Source of the DNA: a bacterium
Lineage (GTDB): Bacteria > Hydrothermota > UBA3073 > JACQXS01 > JAGMCI01
Direction of reading: 5' to 3'
Length of the DNA stretch: 64,000 bases
Assembly (NCBI GenBank): GCA_030018315.1
Contig: JASEGA010000001.1
Coordinates: 76,673 to 140,672, forward strand
Under the pieces are notes generated by a model. It ran no database searches, was not told the origin of the DNA, and saw only the letters and a list, made by a program, of their open reading frames with translations. Each line of letters begins with the position of its first letter. Position 1 is the stretch's first letter. The translations under genes and the position numbers were made by a program. Of this stretch, positions 8,963 to 19,447 are shown piece after piece.

Positions 8963-9502
8963 ATGAGACAGGAAGTAATTATCGCTGGCTTTGGTGGCCA
9001 GGGAGTTATCAAAGCGGGTGTCTTATTGGCGGCAGCGGCTATGAATGAAGACAAGCACTGCACCCATTTTCCATCTTATGGTGCTGAGATGAGGGGTGGG
9101 ACTGCAAATTGTTCCGTGATTGTGTCCACGGACGAGATTGCATCCCCAGTGATTACAGAACCGGATACTATAATCATCATGAATGAACCCTCTCTTGACA
9201 AGTTTGAGCCCCGTCTAAAGAAGGGTGGACTCCTTATCTACAATTCTTCACTTATCCATAGGAAGCCGAAAAGAGATGATATTCAGGTACTTGCAGTTCC
9301 GGCCAGTGAAATAGCAGAAAGGCTGGGCACAGTCAAATGTGCTAATATGACTGTTATGGGTGCTTATGTAGCCAGTACTGGGGCTGTCAGCCTGGATAGC
9401 ATAAAGGCAGCTATCCCCATAGTCTTTCCCAAGCTCAATGAAGACCTTATTACCATAAACAAAAACGCCCTCCATGAGGGTGCTACAATTGTACAGAAGT
9501 AG
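8963..9502 (+). CDS. korC: 2-oxoacid:ferredoxin oxidoreductase gamma subunit
   Basis: A 179-residue gamma subunit with the family start VIIAGFGGQGVIKAGVLLA and the conserved FPSYGAEMRGGTANCSV segment. It completes the four-subunit complex encoded by this operon. A good AAAGGA ribosome-binding site precedes the ATG at 8963. The operon ends here; the next 200 bp on the plus strand hold only a structured repeat region. Confidence 0.92.
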   Translation: MRQEVIIAGFGGQGVIKAGVLLAAAAMNEDKHCTHFPSYGAEMRGGTANCSVIVSTDEIASPVITEPDTIIIMNEPSLDKFEPRLKKGGLLIYNSSLIHRKPKRDDIQVLAVPASEIAERLGTVKCANMTVMGAYVASTGAVSLDSIKAAIPIVFPKLNEDLITINKNALHEGATIVQK

Positions 9503-9550
9503 GTGTTTATTATTTATATCTCTGGAAAATATAGGGTATTATGGATGACT

Positions 9551-9716
9551 ATATTATTTGATTATCGTATCGAGGATAAAAGAAGTTTTGCGGAACGAAG
9601 TGGAGCAAAATTTGGACGAGCGATAGCAGAGTCTTTTATCCTCTGTTATACGCTCCCGATAGGGACGAGGAATGCGAAGTATTCCGAAGAGTCGGCGGAT
9701 GAAACGCTTATTTCTT
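9551..9716. repeat. Structured repeat region with a 12-bp inverted repeat
   Basis: GAGGATAAAAGA at 9572-9583 pairs with TCTTTTATCCTC at 9632-9643; inside, TTTTGC and GCAAAA form a smaller inverted repeat. A further hairpin (GGAAT...ATTCC) lies near 9669-9684. The words GAACGAAGTGGAG, GACGAGCGATAGCAG and GACGAGGAATGCGAAG echo the GAGCGATAGCGAAG core of the dispersed repeat at 46515. It could be a small mobile palindromic element or the 3' structure of the kor mRNA. Confidence 0.4.
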
Positions 9717-9911
9717 GAATACGGTATACAATGGTTTTATTGCTAAGAGTATGACCACTGCAATAATCTACCAAACATTGATTTCTATAAGGGAGGGAAT
9801 TAATGCGGCAAGCATCACTCCAGAAGCAATACAACTAAGTTTTACTAAAATATAATCAGCAAAACTTGCTCATTTCCAGAATTTTTCTTTCCAAATATCA
9901 CTTAAATTCGT
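9708..9911 (-). pseudogene. Small membrane protein gene with lost start and two in-frame stops
   Basis: Minus-strand frame 9911-9708 (68 codons) reads NLSDIWKEKFWK, stop, ASFADYILVKLSCIASGVML, AALIPSLIEINVW, stop, IIAVVILLAIKPLYTVFKK and then TAA. Two hydrophobic segments remain recognisable. A perfect AGGAGG lies 7 nt upstream of codon 1, which is ACG instead of ATG, so the start codon also appears mutated. Family unknown; the pattern is of a two-helix membrane protein. The remainder of 9912-9989 shows nothing recognisable. Confidence 0.6.
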
Positions 9912-9989
9912 TTTTCCACCTCCTTTTTAATATTTAATTTCTCGACCTTTAAATATATTGTGTCCCGAAGCCGATTGCGTATAACTATG

Positions 9990-10061
9990 TGGAGGTGAGG
10001 GGATTCGAACCCCTGCCCCCCTGCTTGCAAAGCAGATGCTCTCCCTCTGAGCTACACCCCC
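9990..10061 (-). tRNA. tRNA-Ala (anticodon TGC)
   Basis: The minus strand folds as a complete tRNA: acceptor GGGGGTG/CACCTCC, D arm with AGCTCAGAGGGAGAGC, anticodon loop CTTTGCAAG giving TGC, and T arm with GGTTCGAATCC. The CCA end is not encoded. It lies downstream of 16S and tRNA-Ile in the same orientation, but a protein gene separates it from tRNA-Ile. Confidence 0.95.
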
Positions 10062-10110
10062 ATATCTCTAAAAATAAATATAATCTATAAACCAAAAATT
10101 GTCAATAAAA

Positions 10111-10144
10111 AAAGCTGGGCACCTGTTAAAGGTAACCCAGCTTT
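10111..10144. terminator. Strong hairpin terminator
   Basis: AAAGCTGGG (10111-10119) and CCCAGCTTT (10136-10144) form a perfect 9-bp stem extended inward by ACCT/AGGT. Read on the minus strand it follows the stop of the porin-like gene and ends in a T run (complement of the A run at 10107-10113). Confidence 0.8.
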
Positions 10145-10163
10145 AAATTTCTTAATTCCTATA

Positions 10164-11369
10164 TTACTTACCGAATGTGTATGTCAAACTCGCCAGTGCA
10201 GCAGCACATGGGGTTCCACTGATGAGATAAGGGCCTGAGAAGAAGAATGCATTTGGAATCTGGACATCAAATGTGAAGTCACCTAATTTGGCACAGGCAC
10301 CAAAAGCAAGATTGAACGGAGCATTGAAAGTGGTTATTGTAGTAGCCTTGTCTTTATCTGCTCCACTTTGAGGTGTTACATCCATTTTTACTGGATTCAA
10401 GTATTTCCAAAAACCGACTCTCGCCCCAAGCCAGCTCCAAATTTGAGCCTCAGCCCCAAATACAATACCGGGTAGAGTAGTTATGGTGACAGCAGTCTTG
10501 CTCTTTGTAGTATCTTCAGGGGTAGTAGTCTCCTTGTCCATCCTGCCAACGAGCCCAAATAGGAGTGTACCATTTTCAAAAATAGGATGAGTACCACCAA
10601 CTCCTAATGTCACATCCATTAACTTAAGCTCTTCAGATGTAGTATCAATCGTTGCCCTCTCCCAGCTTGCATCTCCTATATTGAGGTGTAACAGAGAGAT
10701 AAGAGTTTTTTCACTCATCGTAAAGAAAGCTCTGGTGTCTATACCGTAGAAGAGTTTACCTTTAGCATTCCATTTGTATTTGACTCCTTCCAAATCGCAC
10801 TCCTCAAGTGACCAATTATGAGTACGAATCCCAAGTGCAAAATCAACAAAGTTCTTTTCTCCGAGAGCAAACTTTACCCCAGGTCTTATACCAATTATGC
10901 CCATTGATTCTTTCATATCCATAGTATCTCCATGAGGGACATCTATACTAATAGCATTACTAGCTAATTCTACATCAAGTCCAGCAGCAAGTGGGCCAAA
11001 TTCAGCTCCTCCAACGAACTCTAACTGAGGTAAGGGGGCAACAAAGCCTGGCGTGAATTGGGCGCCTGAATTTGTAATAGCAGTATTTACAAGAGCAGGA
11101 AAAGCACTCCTCTGTAAAGCTACTCCATAATTCACAGGTAGTATTCTACCCTTAAAGAAAGCACCTAAAGTTGGGAAAGCACCTGTAGCACCAAGTTCAC
11201 CTATTACATTACCTGCATAAGCATTCACCCATGCCGGATACCCGTAAATATTAGAGTCGTCAATTAAGAAATCAGACCAGCCTCCCATAGTAGCGACACG
11301 TGTATTTGTTGCAAATCCCATTGTTGCAACAAATATTACTGCTATCACAAGCAATGATACCTTTTTCAC
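10164..11369 (-). CDS. Outer-membrane beta-barrel (porin-like) protein of unknown function
   Basis: A 401-residue exported protein. A signal peptide (KKVSLLVIAVIFVATMGFA) is followed by NTRVATMGGWSDFLIDDSN, an N-terminal motif seen in many PorV/OmpP1-like barrels, and then alternating polar/hydrophobic strands. The C-terminus ends in LASLTYTFGK, a beta-signal-like ending with a penultimate aromatic. The GTG start (complement 11367-11369) has a strong AGGAGG 5 nt upstream. The gene sits between tRNA-Ile and tRNA-Ala in the 16S transcription unit; it also has a possible own promoter (TTGACT at 11430-11425, TAATAA at 11407-11402) and its own terminator. It may be very strongly expressed. No specific substrate can be assigned. 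Confidence 0.75.
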   Translation of the reverse strand: MKKVSLLVIAVIFVATMGFATNTRVATMGGWSDFLIDDSNIYGYPAWVNAYAGNVIGELGATGAFPTLGAFFKGRILPVNYGVALQRSAFPALVNTAITNSGAQFTPGFVAPLPQLEFVGGAEFGPLAAGLDVELASNAISIDVPHGDTMDMKESMGIIGIRPGVKFALGEKNFVDFALGIRTHNWSLEECDLEGVKYKWNAKGKLFYGIDTRAFFTMSEKTLISLLHLNIGDASWERATIDTTSEELKLMDVTLGVGGTHPIFENGTLLFGLVGRMDKETTTPEDTTKSKTAVTITTLPGIVFGAEAQIWSWLGARVGFWKYLNPVKMDVTPQSGADKDKATTITTFNAPFNLAFGACAKLGDFTFDVQIPNAFFFSGPYLISGTPCAAALASLTYTFGK

Positions 11370-11466
11370 TTTCTCCTCCTTTCTTTGGAACTGATCCCAA
11401 TTTATTATTAGGACCGAAGCCCAAAGTCAATGGGCCTAATCTCATGCAGTCATCTTCCCAATTTAC

Positions 11467-11540
11467 TGGGCCTGGGTGGATTCGAACCACCCACCTTACG
11501 GTTATCAACCGTACGCTCTAACCAACTGAGCTACAGGCCC
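11467..11540 (-). tRNA. tRNA-Ile (anticodon GAT)
   Basis: The minus strand gives a complete cloverleaf: acceptor GGGCCTG/CAGGCCC, D arm TAGCTCAGTTGGTTAGAGC, anticodon loop TTGATAA giving GAT, T arm GGTTCGAATCC. It lies about 150 bp downstream of 16S, the usual place in a bacterial rRNA spacer. Confidence 0.96.
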
Positions 11541-11691
11541 CTATCGGGGACTCTAACCGCTCCCTACGAACGTTTAGAAAGTTTTTGGGAACGTAGCTAA
11601 AAACTGTAGGCCCAAAATAAAATATAAATAAAGCGCGCACCACTTTTTTGGTCAAAATAATTTTCGTTAAACCTAAAAACCAATCTCCGTA

Positions 11692-13195
<1,504 letters not shown>

Positions 13196-13244
13196 GACCT
13201 CAAAAGTGATGCACGCGTATATAAATTTCAAAGAGCTCTACTTT

Positions 13245-13273
13245 TATATAACACTTTATTAGAGATTTGTCAA
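13245..13273 (-). promoter_or_regulatory. 16S rRNA promoter
   Basis: TTGACA (13273-13268), a 17-bp spacer and TATATA (13250-13245) lie on the minus strand, about 50 bp upstream of the mature 16S 5' end. This would drive 16S, tRNA-Ile and probably the porin-like gene and tRNA-Ala. Confidence 0.75.
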
Positions 13274-13298
13274 GTTTTTTTTTAAAAAAAGTTAAAAT

Positions 13299-14291
13299 TT
13301 AGCTCAATCCAATTATTCCTCTTATTTCTTTTTCAAGTGTAGAACTAATTTCTGGGTGCTGTATTAAGTAATCTATTGCATTTTCCCTACCTTGCCCAAT
13401 TTTTTCACCCTTGTAAGAAAACCAAGTCCCAGCCTTCTCTACAAGATTATGCTTAACTGCAAGATCAAATATATCACCAACCATTGAAATCCCTTTTCCA
13501 TAAAGGATATCAAATTCTGCACTCTTAAATGGGGGCGCAAGCTTGTTTTTGACAACCATAACCTTTATATGGTTACCTATCCTTTCTTCTCCCTTTTTAA
13601 TAGGGGTGACACTTTTTATTTCAAGTCTCACAGATGAATGAAATTTAAGTGCCAATCCACCAGGAGTTGTCATCGGGTTACCCAAAAGTACGCCAATTTT
13701 GTATCTTATCTGATTTATAAAGATGGCGCAAGTCTTTGATTTTGATACTACTCCTGTAAGTTTTCTAAGTGCTTGCGACATAAGTCTTGCCTGTAATCCA
13801 ATGAAAGATTCGCCTATCTCACCCTCAATTTCAGCTCTTGGGACAAGCGCAGCCACAGAGTCAATAACTATGACATCAACTGCTCCACTCCTTGTGAGAG
13901 TCTCTGCAATCTCAAGTGCCTCCTCCCCTGTATCTGGCTGTGATATAAGTAGGTTATCAACATCTACACCTAAATTTTTAGCATATACTGGGTCAAGTGC
14001 ATGCTCAGCATCAATAAATGCGCCTACCCCTCCCTTTTTTTGGGCTTCTGCTAAAATATGTAACCCAAGTGTAGTCTTACCACTTCCCTCTGACCCAAAT
14101 ATCTCTACTGTCCTGCCACGTGGTATGCCTCCTATTCCAAGTGCTGCATCAAGCGAAAGTGAACCAGTTGAGATTGCATCTTTACACACCTTAATCTCCT
14201 TCTCACCAAGTCTCATCACAGCACCCTTACCAAAGCTCTTCTCTATTTGGCGCAAAGCCTCATTTATTGCACGCTCTCTTGTCTCTTCCAT
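13299..14291 (-). CDS. recA: Recombinase RecA
   Basis: A 330-residue RecA, the strand-exchange ATPase of homologous recombination and SOS induction. Walker A GSEGSGKT is at about residues 66-73, Walker [16 protein letters not shown] follows, and [22 protein letters not shown] covers the L2 DNA-binding loop region. The C-terminal acidic tail found in longer RecA proteins is absent. It lies 49 bp downstream of lnt, but that gap contains a near-consensus promoter with the -10 box ending 9 nt before the ATG, so recA can be transcribed alone and possibly without a leader. No LexA-type operator was recognised. Confidence 0.97.
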   Translation of the reverse strand: MEETRERAINEALRQIEKSFGKGAVMRLGEKEIKVCKDAISTGSLSLDAALGIGGIPRGRTVEIFGSEGSGKTTLGLHILAEAQKKGGVGAFIDAEHALDPVYAKNLGVDVDNLLISQPDTGEEALEIAETLTRSGAVDVIVIDSVAALVPRAEIEGEIGESFIGLQARLMSQALRKLTGVVSKSKTCAIFINQIRYKIGVLLGNPMTTPGGLALKFHSSVRLEIKSVTPIKKGEERIGNHIKVMVVKNKLAPPFKSAEFDILYGKGISMVGDIFDLAVKHNLVEKAGTWFSYKGEKIGQGRENAIDYLIQHPEISSTLEKEIRGIIGLS

Positions 14292-14300
14292 TTCAATAAA

Positions 14301-14329
14301 AATATATGTAAAAATTGTCTAAATGTCAA
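14301..14329 (-). promoter_or_regulatory. recA promoter
   Basis: TTGACA (14329-14324), 17 bp, TATATT (14306-14301) on the minus strand; 9 nt separate the -10 box from the recA ATG, predicting a leader of about 3 nt. Confidence 0.7.
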
Positions 14330-14340
14330 GAAAAAAAAGA

Positions 14341-15774
14341 TTATTTTTTGGACATAAATCTCAAATTAATAAGCAAAAATAGTAGTCCCACACACAGCCA
14401 CGCAAACCAGTCACCCCATCTTGCATAAAAAGTAAGGTTCTTCCTTAACGGGATATCTCTTATAATAATTTGCTGTGTGAATATTTTGGTAATCTCTTTT
14501 ACTTCACCCTTTGGAGTCACAAAATATGAGATACCCGTGTTGCCACATCTCACAACTGGTATCCTGTATTCTACTGCTCTCAAAACTGCCTGCTGTGCAT
14601 GCTGGTATGGGCCTGCAGTCCTACCAAACCATGAATCCTCAGTTATATTCACAAGCACTTGTGCCCCATTGCGGACAAATTTTCTTGAAATTCTTGGGAA
14701 TATAGATTCAAAACAAATAAGAACAGAGAATTTAAATTTGGGAAGCTCAAAAACTTTGTAATTCTTACCGGGTGAGAAATTACCCTGTCCAAAATTTAGT
14801 CTTTGTAGCCCCGTAAATATTTCATCAAAAGGTAAGCGTTCACCGAATGGGACTAAATAAATTTTGTCGTAAAATCCCTTAACCCTATATTTAGGGACAA
14901 CGAGAAAACAGGAATTGTAAGTCTTTGCTTGCTTCTCACTCAACTCTAATCTCATACCACCCATGATTACTGGGATATTCAATGAATCTACAATTTTAAA
15001 AACCTTTTGCCCTAAATCATTAAGGTTGAGATACCCAGGTATTGCAGTCTCGGGCCAGACAAGTAAATCACACGTCCCTACTTTTTCACTTAACTTATAT
15101 AACAATAATAATCTGTAGTCAAAAGAGTCCTCCTCTCGCTTTATTTCAGGTACTACATTTGGCTGGATAACACCAATCCTAACTTCTGGAGCAGACTCTT
15201 TTTGGTCTAATGCGAGTCTACCTTGAAGCCATACAATGCAAACAACAATTGCTGCACCGTATAGGTATCGCAATTTTCTACTCACCATTGTGTAAAAAAT
15301 GAGCGAGTTTATAAGCAACACAAAAAATGTTATCCCTGGGAGTCCGATAAATTCGGCGAACTGTACAAATTGTAAATAATGGGTAAGTGCATAGCCCACG
15401 CTTCCCCACGGGAAACCAAGTTCAGGTGATAATGAACGGATGAACTCTACACTCGTCCATGCTATTGGGATAAAGATGAAGCTTCTAATTCTATTTGAAA
15501 ACCATGCAGAAAATCCAAATATAAGTCCAAAGTATATGAATAAAAGTAATACACCTGCCCATAACCAGACTCTAAAAGGTACCTCAAGCACAAGTATCCA
15601 GTAAAGTAGACCCACAGAAAAGACAAAACCGGATATAAAACCGTATTTGAAAGCATTATTAGATTTATAGGAGACAAAAATGAGTGGTATAAAGCTGACA
15701 AACACAACAAAAGGAGCACAGTAAAAAGAGAGGAGCAATAAAATAGAGGTCAATAAACTCATAAAGACGAACAT
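14341..15774 (-). CDS. lnt: Apolipoprotein N-acyltransferase
   Basis: A 477-residue inner-membrane enzyme that adds the third acyl chain to lipoproteins. About six N-terminal transmembrane segments precede a nitrilase-type periplasmic domain. The catalytic triad candidates are visible: Glu in VWPETAIPGY, Lys in YDKIYLVPFGE and Cys in VLICFESIF; a final transmembrane helix ends the protein. The presence of Lnt supports a diderm cell envelope. The start is chosen at the ATG 7 nt downstream of a strong promoter; no Shine-Dalgarno precedes it. Confidence 0.94.
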   Translation of the reverse strand: MFVFMSLLTSILLLLSFYCAPFVVFVSFIPLIFVSYKSNNAFKYGFISGFVFSVGLLYWILVLEVPFRVWLWAGVLLLFIYFGLIFGFSAWFSNRIRSFIFIPIAWTSVEFIRSLSPELGFPWGSVGYALTHYLQFVQFAEFIGLPGITFFVLLINSLIFYTMVSRKLRYLYGAAIVVCIVWLQGRLALDQKESAPEVRIGVIQPNVVPEIKREEDSFDYRLLLLYKLSEKVGTCDLLVWPETAIPGYLNLNDLGQKVFKIVDSLNIPVIMGGMRLELSEKQAKTYNSCFLVVPKYRVKGFYDKIYLVPFGERLPFDEIFTGLQRLNFGQGNFSPGKNYKVFELPKFKFSVLICFESIFPRISRKFVRNGAQVLVNITEDSWFGRTAGPYQHAQQAVLRAVEYRIPVVRCGNTGISYFVTPKGEVKEITKIFTQQIIIRDIPLRKNLTFYARWGDWFAWLCVGLLFLLINLRFMSKK

Positions 15775-15781
15775 AAGCTAA

Positions 15782-15810
15782 ATAATATTACTATATCAAC
15801 TTATTGTCAA
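15782..15810 (-). promoter_or_regulatory. lnt promoter
   Basis: TTGACA (15810-15805), 17 bp, TATTAT (15787-15782) on the minus strand; the -10 box ends 7 nt before the lnt ATG, so transcription would start at the start codon itself. Confidence 0.7.
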
Positions 15811-15879
15811 GCTAAGGTAAAATTAAGAAGTGGGATAAGTAAAAATTCTCCGTAAAAAAAAAGAAAACATGCTATTAAA

Positions 15880-16017
15880 ATGGGGAAAACTTGGCAACTT
15901 TCTATAGCTCATTTTGTATCAGAAGTCGCTAAATGCAGATTAGATAATAACCTTATCACTACCCATGTCAAAAATGTTATTATTGGACAGCCTCCCGTTC
16001 CTAATTTACTTGAGTAA
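15880..16017 (+). CDS. Possible 45-residue small protein
   Basis: An ATG at 15880 opens a short frame reading MGKTWQLSIAHFVSEVAK and ending QPPVPNLLE before TAA at 16015-16017. It overlaps the 3' end of the convergent protease gene by 12 bp. There is no evident ribosome-binding site and no recognised family. It fills most of the otherwise featureless 231-bp gap at 15775-16005. It may be a chance frame or a gene remnant. Confidence 0.2.
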   Translation: MGKTWQLSIAHFVSEVAKCRLDNNLITTHVKNVIIGQPPVPNLLE

Positions 16018-19000
16018 AATTACCTTATCTGTTGCTTTACTATGATTGTCTACGATAAGTTTTATAAAGTAGACGCCTGTTGCTACTTTTCTACCACTGT
16101 CATCTTTACCATCCCAAGAAACAGCAGCAGTCAGTGATAAGTGATTAGTGGGAAGTGTAAAAGACTTAACCAATCTTCCACTTAAATCATAAATTTGTAA
16201 GCCAACCCTATCTTTTTCACTAACCCCTACACCCTGAACCCTAATCGCTGTATTATGAGTAAATGGGTCAGGATAATTATCAAGCATTACATAAGTGGAC
16301 TTATCTTTAGAGATAATATCGTCTTCTTCAACCCCAGTTACGCCAACGCGGAGCACAACTTTCACTGGATACATACCTTCATCTGGGTCATTAGAAGTAA
16401 TTTTCAGAGTATCACGATATACCCCCTGTGGCAATCCCTTAGGATTTACAAGAACTGTTACTCCACAGGAATCACCGGGGCTAACTGAGAAAGATGAAGG
16501 ATTAGTTGACACAATCCAGTTCTGTGTGTGTGAGATATTTGATACATTCAATACCCCATCTCCATTATTATGGACACGCATAGTACCGCTTAGATATTCA
16601 CCACCAACCGCACCAAAGTGATATAAGGCTGGATCTCCATAGAGGACAAAATCGTATAGATTAAGCCAGTGCTCAAACCCTAAATTAGTAACATATTCAT
16701 TCCTGCCAGCATCAAACGCATCGCCCACTTTTGCATGCGTTGTAGAGGTATCTTTTAGTAAATTCTCAAAGAAATAGTAATCCCAGTTCTCACCTGTTCC
16801 CCATGAGACACGTGTAGCTGCTATTATACTGGCACAGCCTTGATACAAAAGGGCGGCACCAAGATTATTGAGTGTCTCTGGATATCCACACAGACATGAC
16901 ATAAGGAAACCAATTGCAGGATGGATATCGTCTACTAATGGTGCACAACTTGTGCTAAATGCCTCAGGCCATTGCATTTCAGCATCCTCCGGTATGTTAT
17001 TACCGTTATCCCATGCCCATACCTTCCGATAGTATGCTACATTTGCCCCATGATTAAACTCATTAAAGATTCCCCTATTACTCCAGTAATTGATTGTATT
17101 CTGCTCAGTAAGTGGTGCAGTACAGGAATGTGGACTTGGAGATAGTCCCTCTTTCTCGTATAGGTAGGCAGCGTTCGCCCTTTCTATAACCCCGTTGTCC
17201 ATCAAATCTTCCATAACTTTTGCACCATCATAAAAGGGAATGTTGGGGTTTCCGTTCTCATTAGCAAAAAATAGTATTCCACCAGCAAGTAGTGCCATTT
17301 TCTTATAAGTAAGGTCAGTATTTTGCTCAAATGCCACTATTTTATCACATATATGCCTTATTTTTTGACCATCACTCCACGGAATCCTACCCAAATGGAT
17401 ATCGGCATGATAGTCTGGTCTATCATCTCCTGGTGGCTCATGGTTTTGACCCCAAACCTCACCGTAGTAACTGTCACCGTCACTATTCCAGGATGTATTG
17501 TCTGGGGCTGTCAATTCAGCATAATATAAATCAGTTGGTATAGGAGAGCACTGTGGGTCATTCATTGGACCATCTGGGTCATTATTATAAGGAGTACATA
17601 TACGCATAGGTATATTATTGTTATCACCTACAATAAGCACATACTTTATACCCCACTGGCTACTTGGATATTTATCACGCAAAAAGTTGCGTATCTTTTG
17701 CTGTATATCATTCCCTGTGTAATTAGTATTTATCCATTCTTTTGTCACTACATTCACACTGTAGCCAAGTGAAGTCTTCCAATTCACTAACGTAGCACAG
17801 TCGCCAGTATTTGCTTGTGTAGTTATAATCACATAATCATAAGTCTGTTTTGCTGGTATAATATTTCCATACCACTCTCTTGCCTGGCTGTAGTTATAAA
17901 TAACCTCACTCGCCGCATCATCTGCTAAATTATCAGATAATAGTCTCATAGACTCTTCTTTTTTCTTGCTGTCCATAGTATATCTAATTGTTATCGTAAC
18001 ATCGTGTGTATAATAAAGTTTCTTGGATACAGGTTGATATGTAAATGGATAAATGGCAACATCAACTAAGTTGTATCTTCTCAACCCACCTGTCCCGCGC
18101 AGTTCACCTATGACCGCAGGATAAAGTGCAGTAGAGGAGTAAAATTTATCTTTATTCGCATTGTATTGCTCCATTAGCTGTGCTACAATTTCTTGATAAT
18201 CGTTTAGTGGCAAAGATGGTGGTGTGGGCATAATGTTATAAGTGCCGGGGAGCTCATTTCTTGTCCCAGTCACATCAACAGACTTCACAACTGCACCCGG
18301 TGGTATTGCAACAGTGTATATCTTTGCTGGTAGGTATGGTGCACCAATTTTACCAAGATGACCAAAGCCAGCAATGTTGACCTTTTGAGTACCGTCTTCA
18401 AGTGACTCAACCTTAAAATCCGGTACATTAACTTTAACACATACCTCTCTATCATTCCAGTATCCATTAACTTTAGCAACCTTTGATGGACCTTCATAAT
18501 AATAATATAGAGATTCAGGTGTAACATATATATCTGGTGTACCACCCCCTATCCCAATCACAGTTACATAATCTACACCTACACTATTTTGGTCCGGTGT
18601 TGCTGTGTAATAATCAAATCCAATTACTACACTTGGTTGACCGTCGTATGCAGATAGGTCAGCATACCAGCCATCCCAGTTAGAACCACTCTGATAAAGA
18701 TAGCCTAAAGAAGTCCATGTCGGGTCATTTACACCACCACCTTGGGTTACAACCCCAATAACGAGATAATCGTCATAGTTACTGCTCTGCCACGCATAAA
18801 ATGTAAGCGTACAACCCGTGTAACTTGAAAAATCCAATACAGGTGTCTGTAAAACTTGCTCCTGAACATAGTATTGGTCATAGTTTATCCATGCTACATA
18901 ATTGCCATCGTGCCCGGCATCCTCTCCTCTAAACCATATATTAGATGATTGGTCCCATGGAGATGAAAACTGGCTCCATCCGGATGGCGGGACTGCAGTC

Positions 19001-19080
19001 TCAAAGCCTTCAGGACCAAGGATGTTAACTTTACGTCCTTTTGTTGTAGCTGGTTGAGTCTTTGCAAGAGAGAGGGGGCA
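16006..19080 (-). CDS. Gingipain-type C25 cysteine protease, secreted (main part of an interrupted gene)
   Basis: The open frame codes for about 1,020 residues in the order: an N-terminal adhesin/MAM-like domain (GFETAVPPSGW, later SSYTGCTLTFYAW), a propeptide-like region, and a peptidase C25 domain. The catalytic His is in NHGANVAYY (codon near 17050-17052) and the Cys in FLMSCLCGYPE (codon near 16894-16896). An Ig-like module and a FlgD-like sorting domain (IYDLSGRLVK, WDGKDDSG, TGVYF) follow. The family cleaves proteins outside the cell. No ATG or GTG start exists at the 5' end; the first possible start is a TTG at 18837. The frame instead joins, across a single TAA at 19083-19081, the signal-peptide fragment upstream. 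It is therefore probably a pseudogene, or carries an assembly error. Confidence 0.8.
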   Translation of the reverse strand, partial: CPLSLAKTQPATTKGRKVNILGPEGFETAVPPSGWSQFSSPWDQSSNIWFRGEDAGHDGNYVAWINYDQYYVQEQVLQTPVLDFSSYTGCTLTFYAWQSSNYDDYLVIGVVTQGGGVNDPTWTSLGYLYQSGSNWDGWYADLSAYDGQPSVVIGFDYYTATPDQNSVGVDYVTVIGIGGGTPDIYVTPESLYYYYEGPSKVAKVNGYWNDREVCVKVNVPDFKVESLEDGTQKVNIAGFGHLGKIGAPYLPAKIYTVAIPPGAVVKSVDVTGTRNELPGTYNIMPTPPSLPLNDYQEIVAQLMEQYNANKDKFYSSTALYPAVIGELRGTGGLRRYNLVDVAIYPFTYQPVSKKLYYTHDVTITIRYTMDSKKKEESMRLLSDNLADDAASEVIYNYSQAREWYGNIIPAKQTYDYVIITTQANTGDCATLVNWKTSLGYSVNVVTKEWINTNYTGNDIQQKIRNFLRDKYPSSQWGIKYVLIVGDNNNIPMRICTPYNNDPDGPMNDPQCSPIPTDLYYAELTAPDNTSWNSDGDSYYGEVWGQNHEPPGDDRPDYHADIHLGRIPWSDGQKIRHICDKIVAFEQNTDLTYKKMALLAGGILFFANENGNPNIPFYDGAKVMEDLMDNGVIERANAAYLYEKEGLSPSPHSCTAPLTEQNTINYWSNRGIFNEFNHGANVAYYRKVWAWDNGNNIPEDAEMQWPEAFSTSCAPLVDDIHPAIGFLMSCLCGYPETLNNLGAALLYQGCASIIAATRVSWGTGENWDYYFFENLLKDTSTTHAKVGDAFDAGRNEYVTNLGFEHWLNLYDFVLYGDPALYHFGAVGGEYLSGTMRVHNNGDGVLNVSNISHTQNWIVSTNPSSFSVSPGDSCGVTVLVNPKGLPQGVYRDTLKITSNDPDEGMYPVKVVLRVGVTGVEEDDIISKDKSTYVMLDNYPDPFTHNTAIRVQGVGVSEKDRVGLQIYDLSGRLVKSFTLPTNHLSLTAAVSWDGKDDSGRKVATGVYFIKLIVDNHSKATDKVILLK

Positions 19081-19260
19081 TTATTTACTCTTCAATACCC
19101 AAGCCGGTAAGTACGTTCCCGTCTCAATATCTATATATGGAATTGTCTTTCTAATATTAGAACCAGATTTTTTCACAGGAACTGTAGAACTCCCATTAGC
19201 CAACGCCCAAAAACAAAAAACAAAAAATACACACCACTTTACTAACCTATATCCTCTCAT
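19081..19260 (-). pseudogene. Signal-peptide fragment of the C25 protease gene
   Basis: From the ATG at 19260 the frame encodes a signal peptide (RLVKWCVFFVFCFWALANG) and a short mature start ending PAWVLKSK before TAA (19083-19081). The downstream protease frame continues directly in the same register (next residues CPLSLAKTQPATTKG), so this is the 5' part of one interrupted gene. A GAGGAG lies just upstream of the ATG. A hairpin CAAGCC-AATC-GGCTTG (about 19273-19288) precedes it. A TTG at 19275 would add five residues. Confidence 0.7.
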
Positions 19261-19393
19261 CTCTCCTCGTTTCAAGCCAATCGGCTTGTGCTATAAATTG
19301 CTGGCAGTTCTTTTATCACTTATAATGTCATTTTTATACACATTACAAGCCAAATAAAAATTGTCGAGTTTTTTAATTTTTGCAAATTTGAAC

Positions 19394-19424
19394 TTGACAC
19401 TCTCCAATTGTAGACTATTATAAT
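19394..19424 (+). promoter_or_regulatory. Butyrate kinase promoter
   Basis: TTGACA at 19394-19399 and TATAAT at 19419-19424 are separated by 19 bp; ATTATA at 19417-19422 gives 17 bp. The AGGAGGTAAGG ribosome-binding site follows at 19437-19447, so unlike several other genes here this one has a normal leader. Confidence 0.55.
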
Positions 19425-19447
19425 ATTTATTATAACAGGAGGTAAGG

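Noticed and set aside
9503-9718. A 71-codon plus-strand open frame after korC
   Set aside because: It begins with GTG overlapping no ribosome-binding site, runs through the palindromic repeat region and has no protein-like composition. The better signal here is the minus-strand pseudogene and the repeat.
15841-15880. A poly-A tract (near 15853-15862) as a terminator of lnt or the protease
   Set aside because: There is no stem beside it and lnt starts, rather than ends, next to it.
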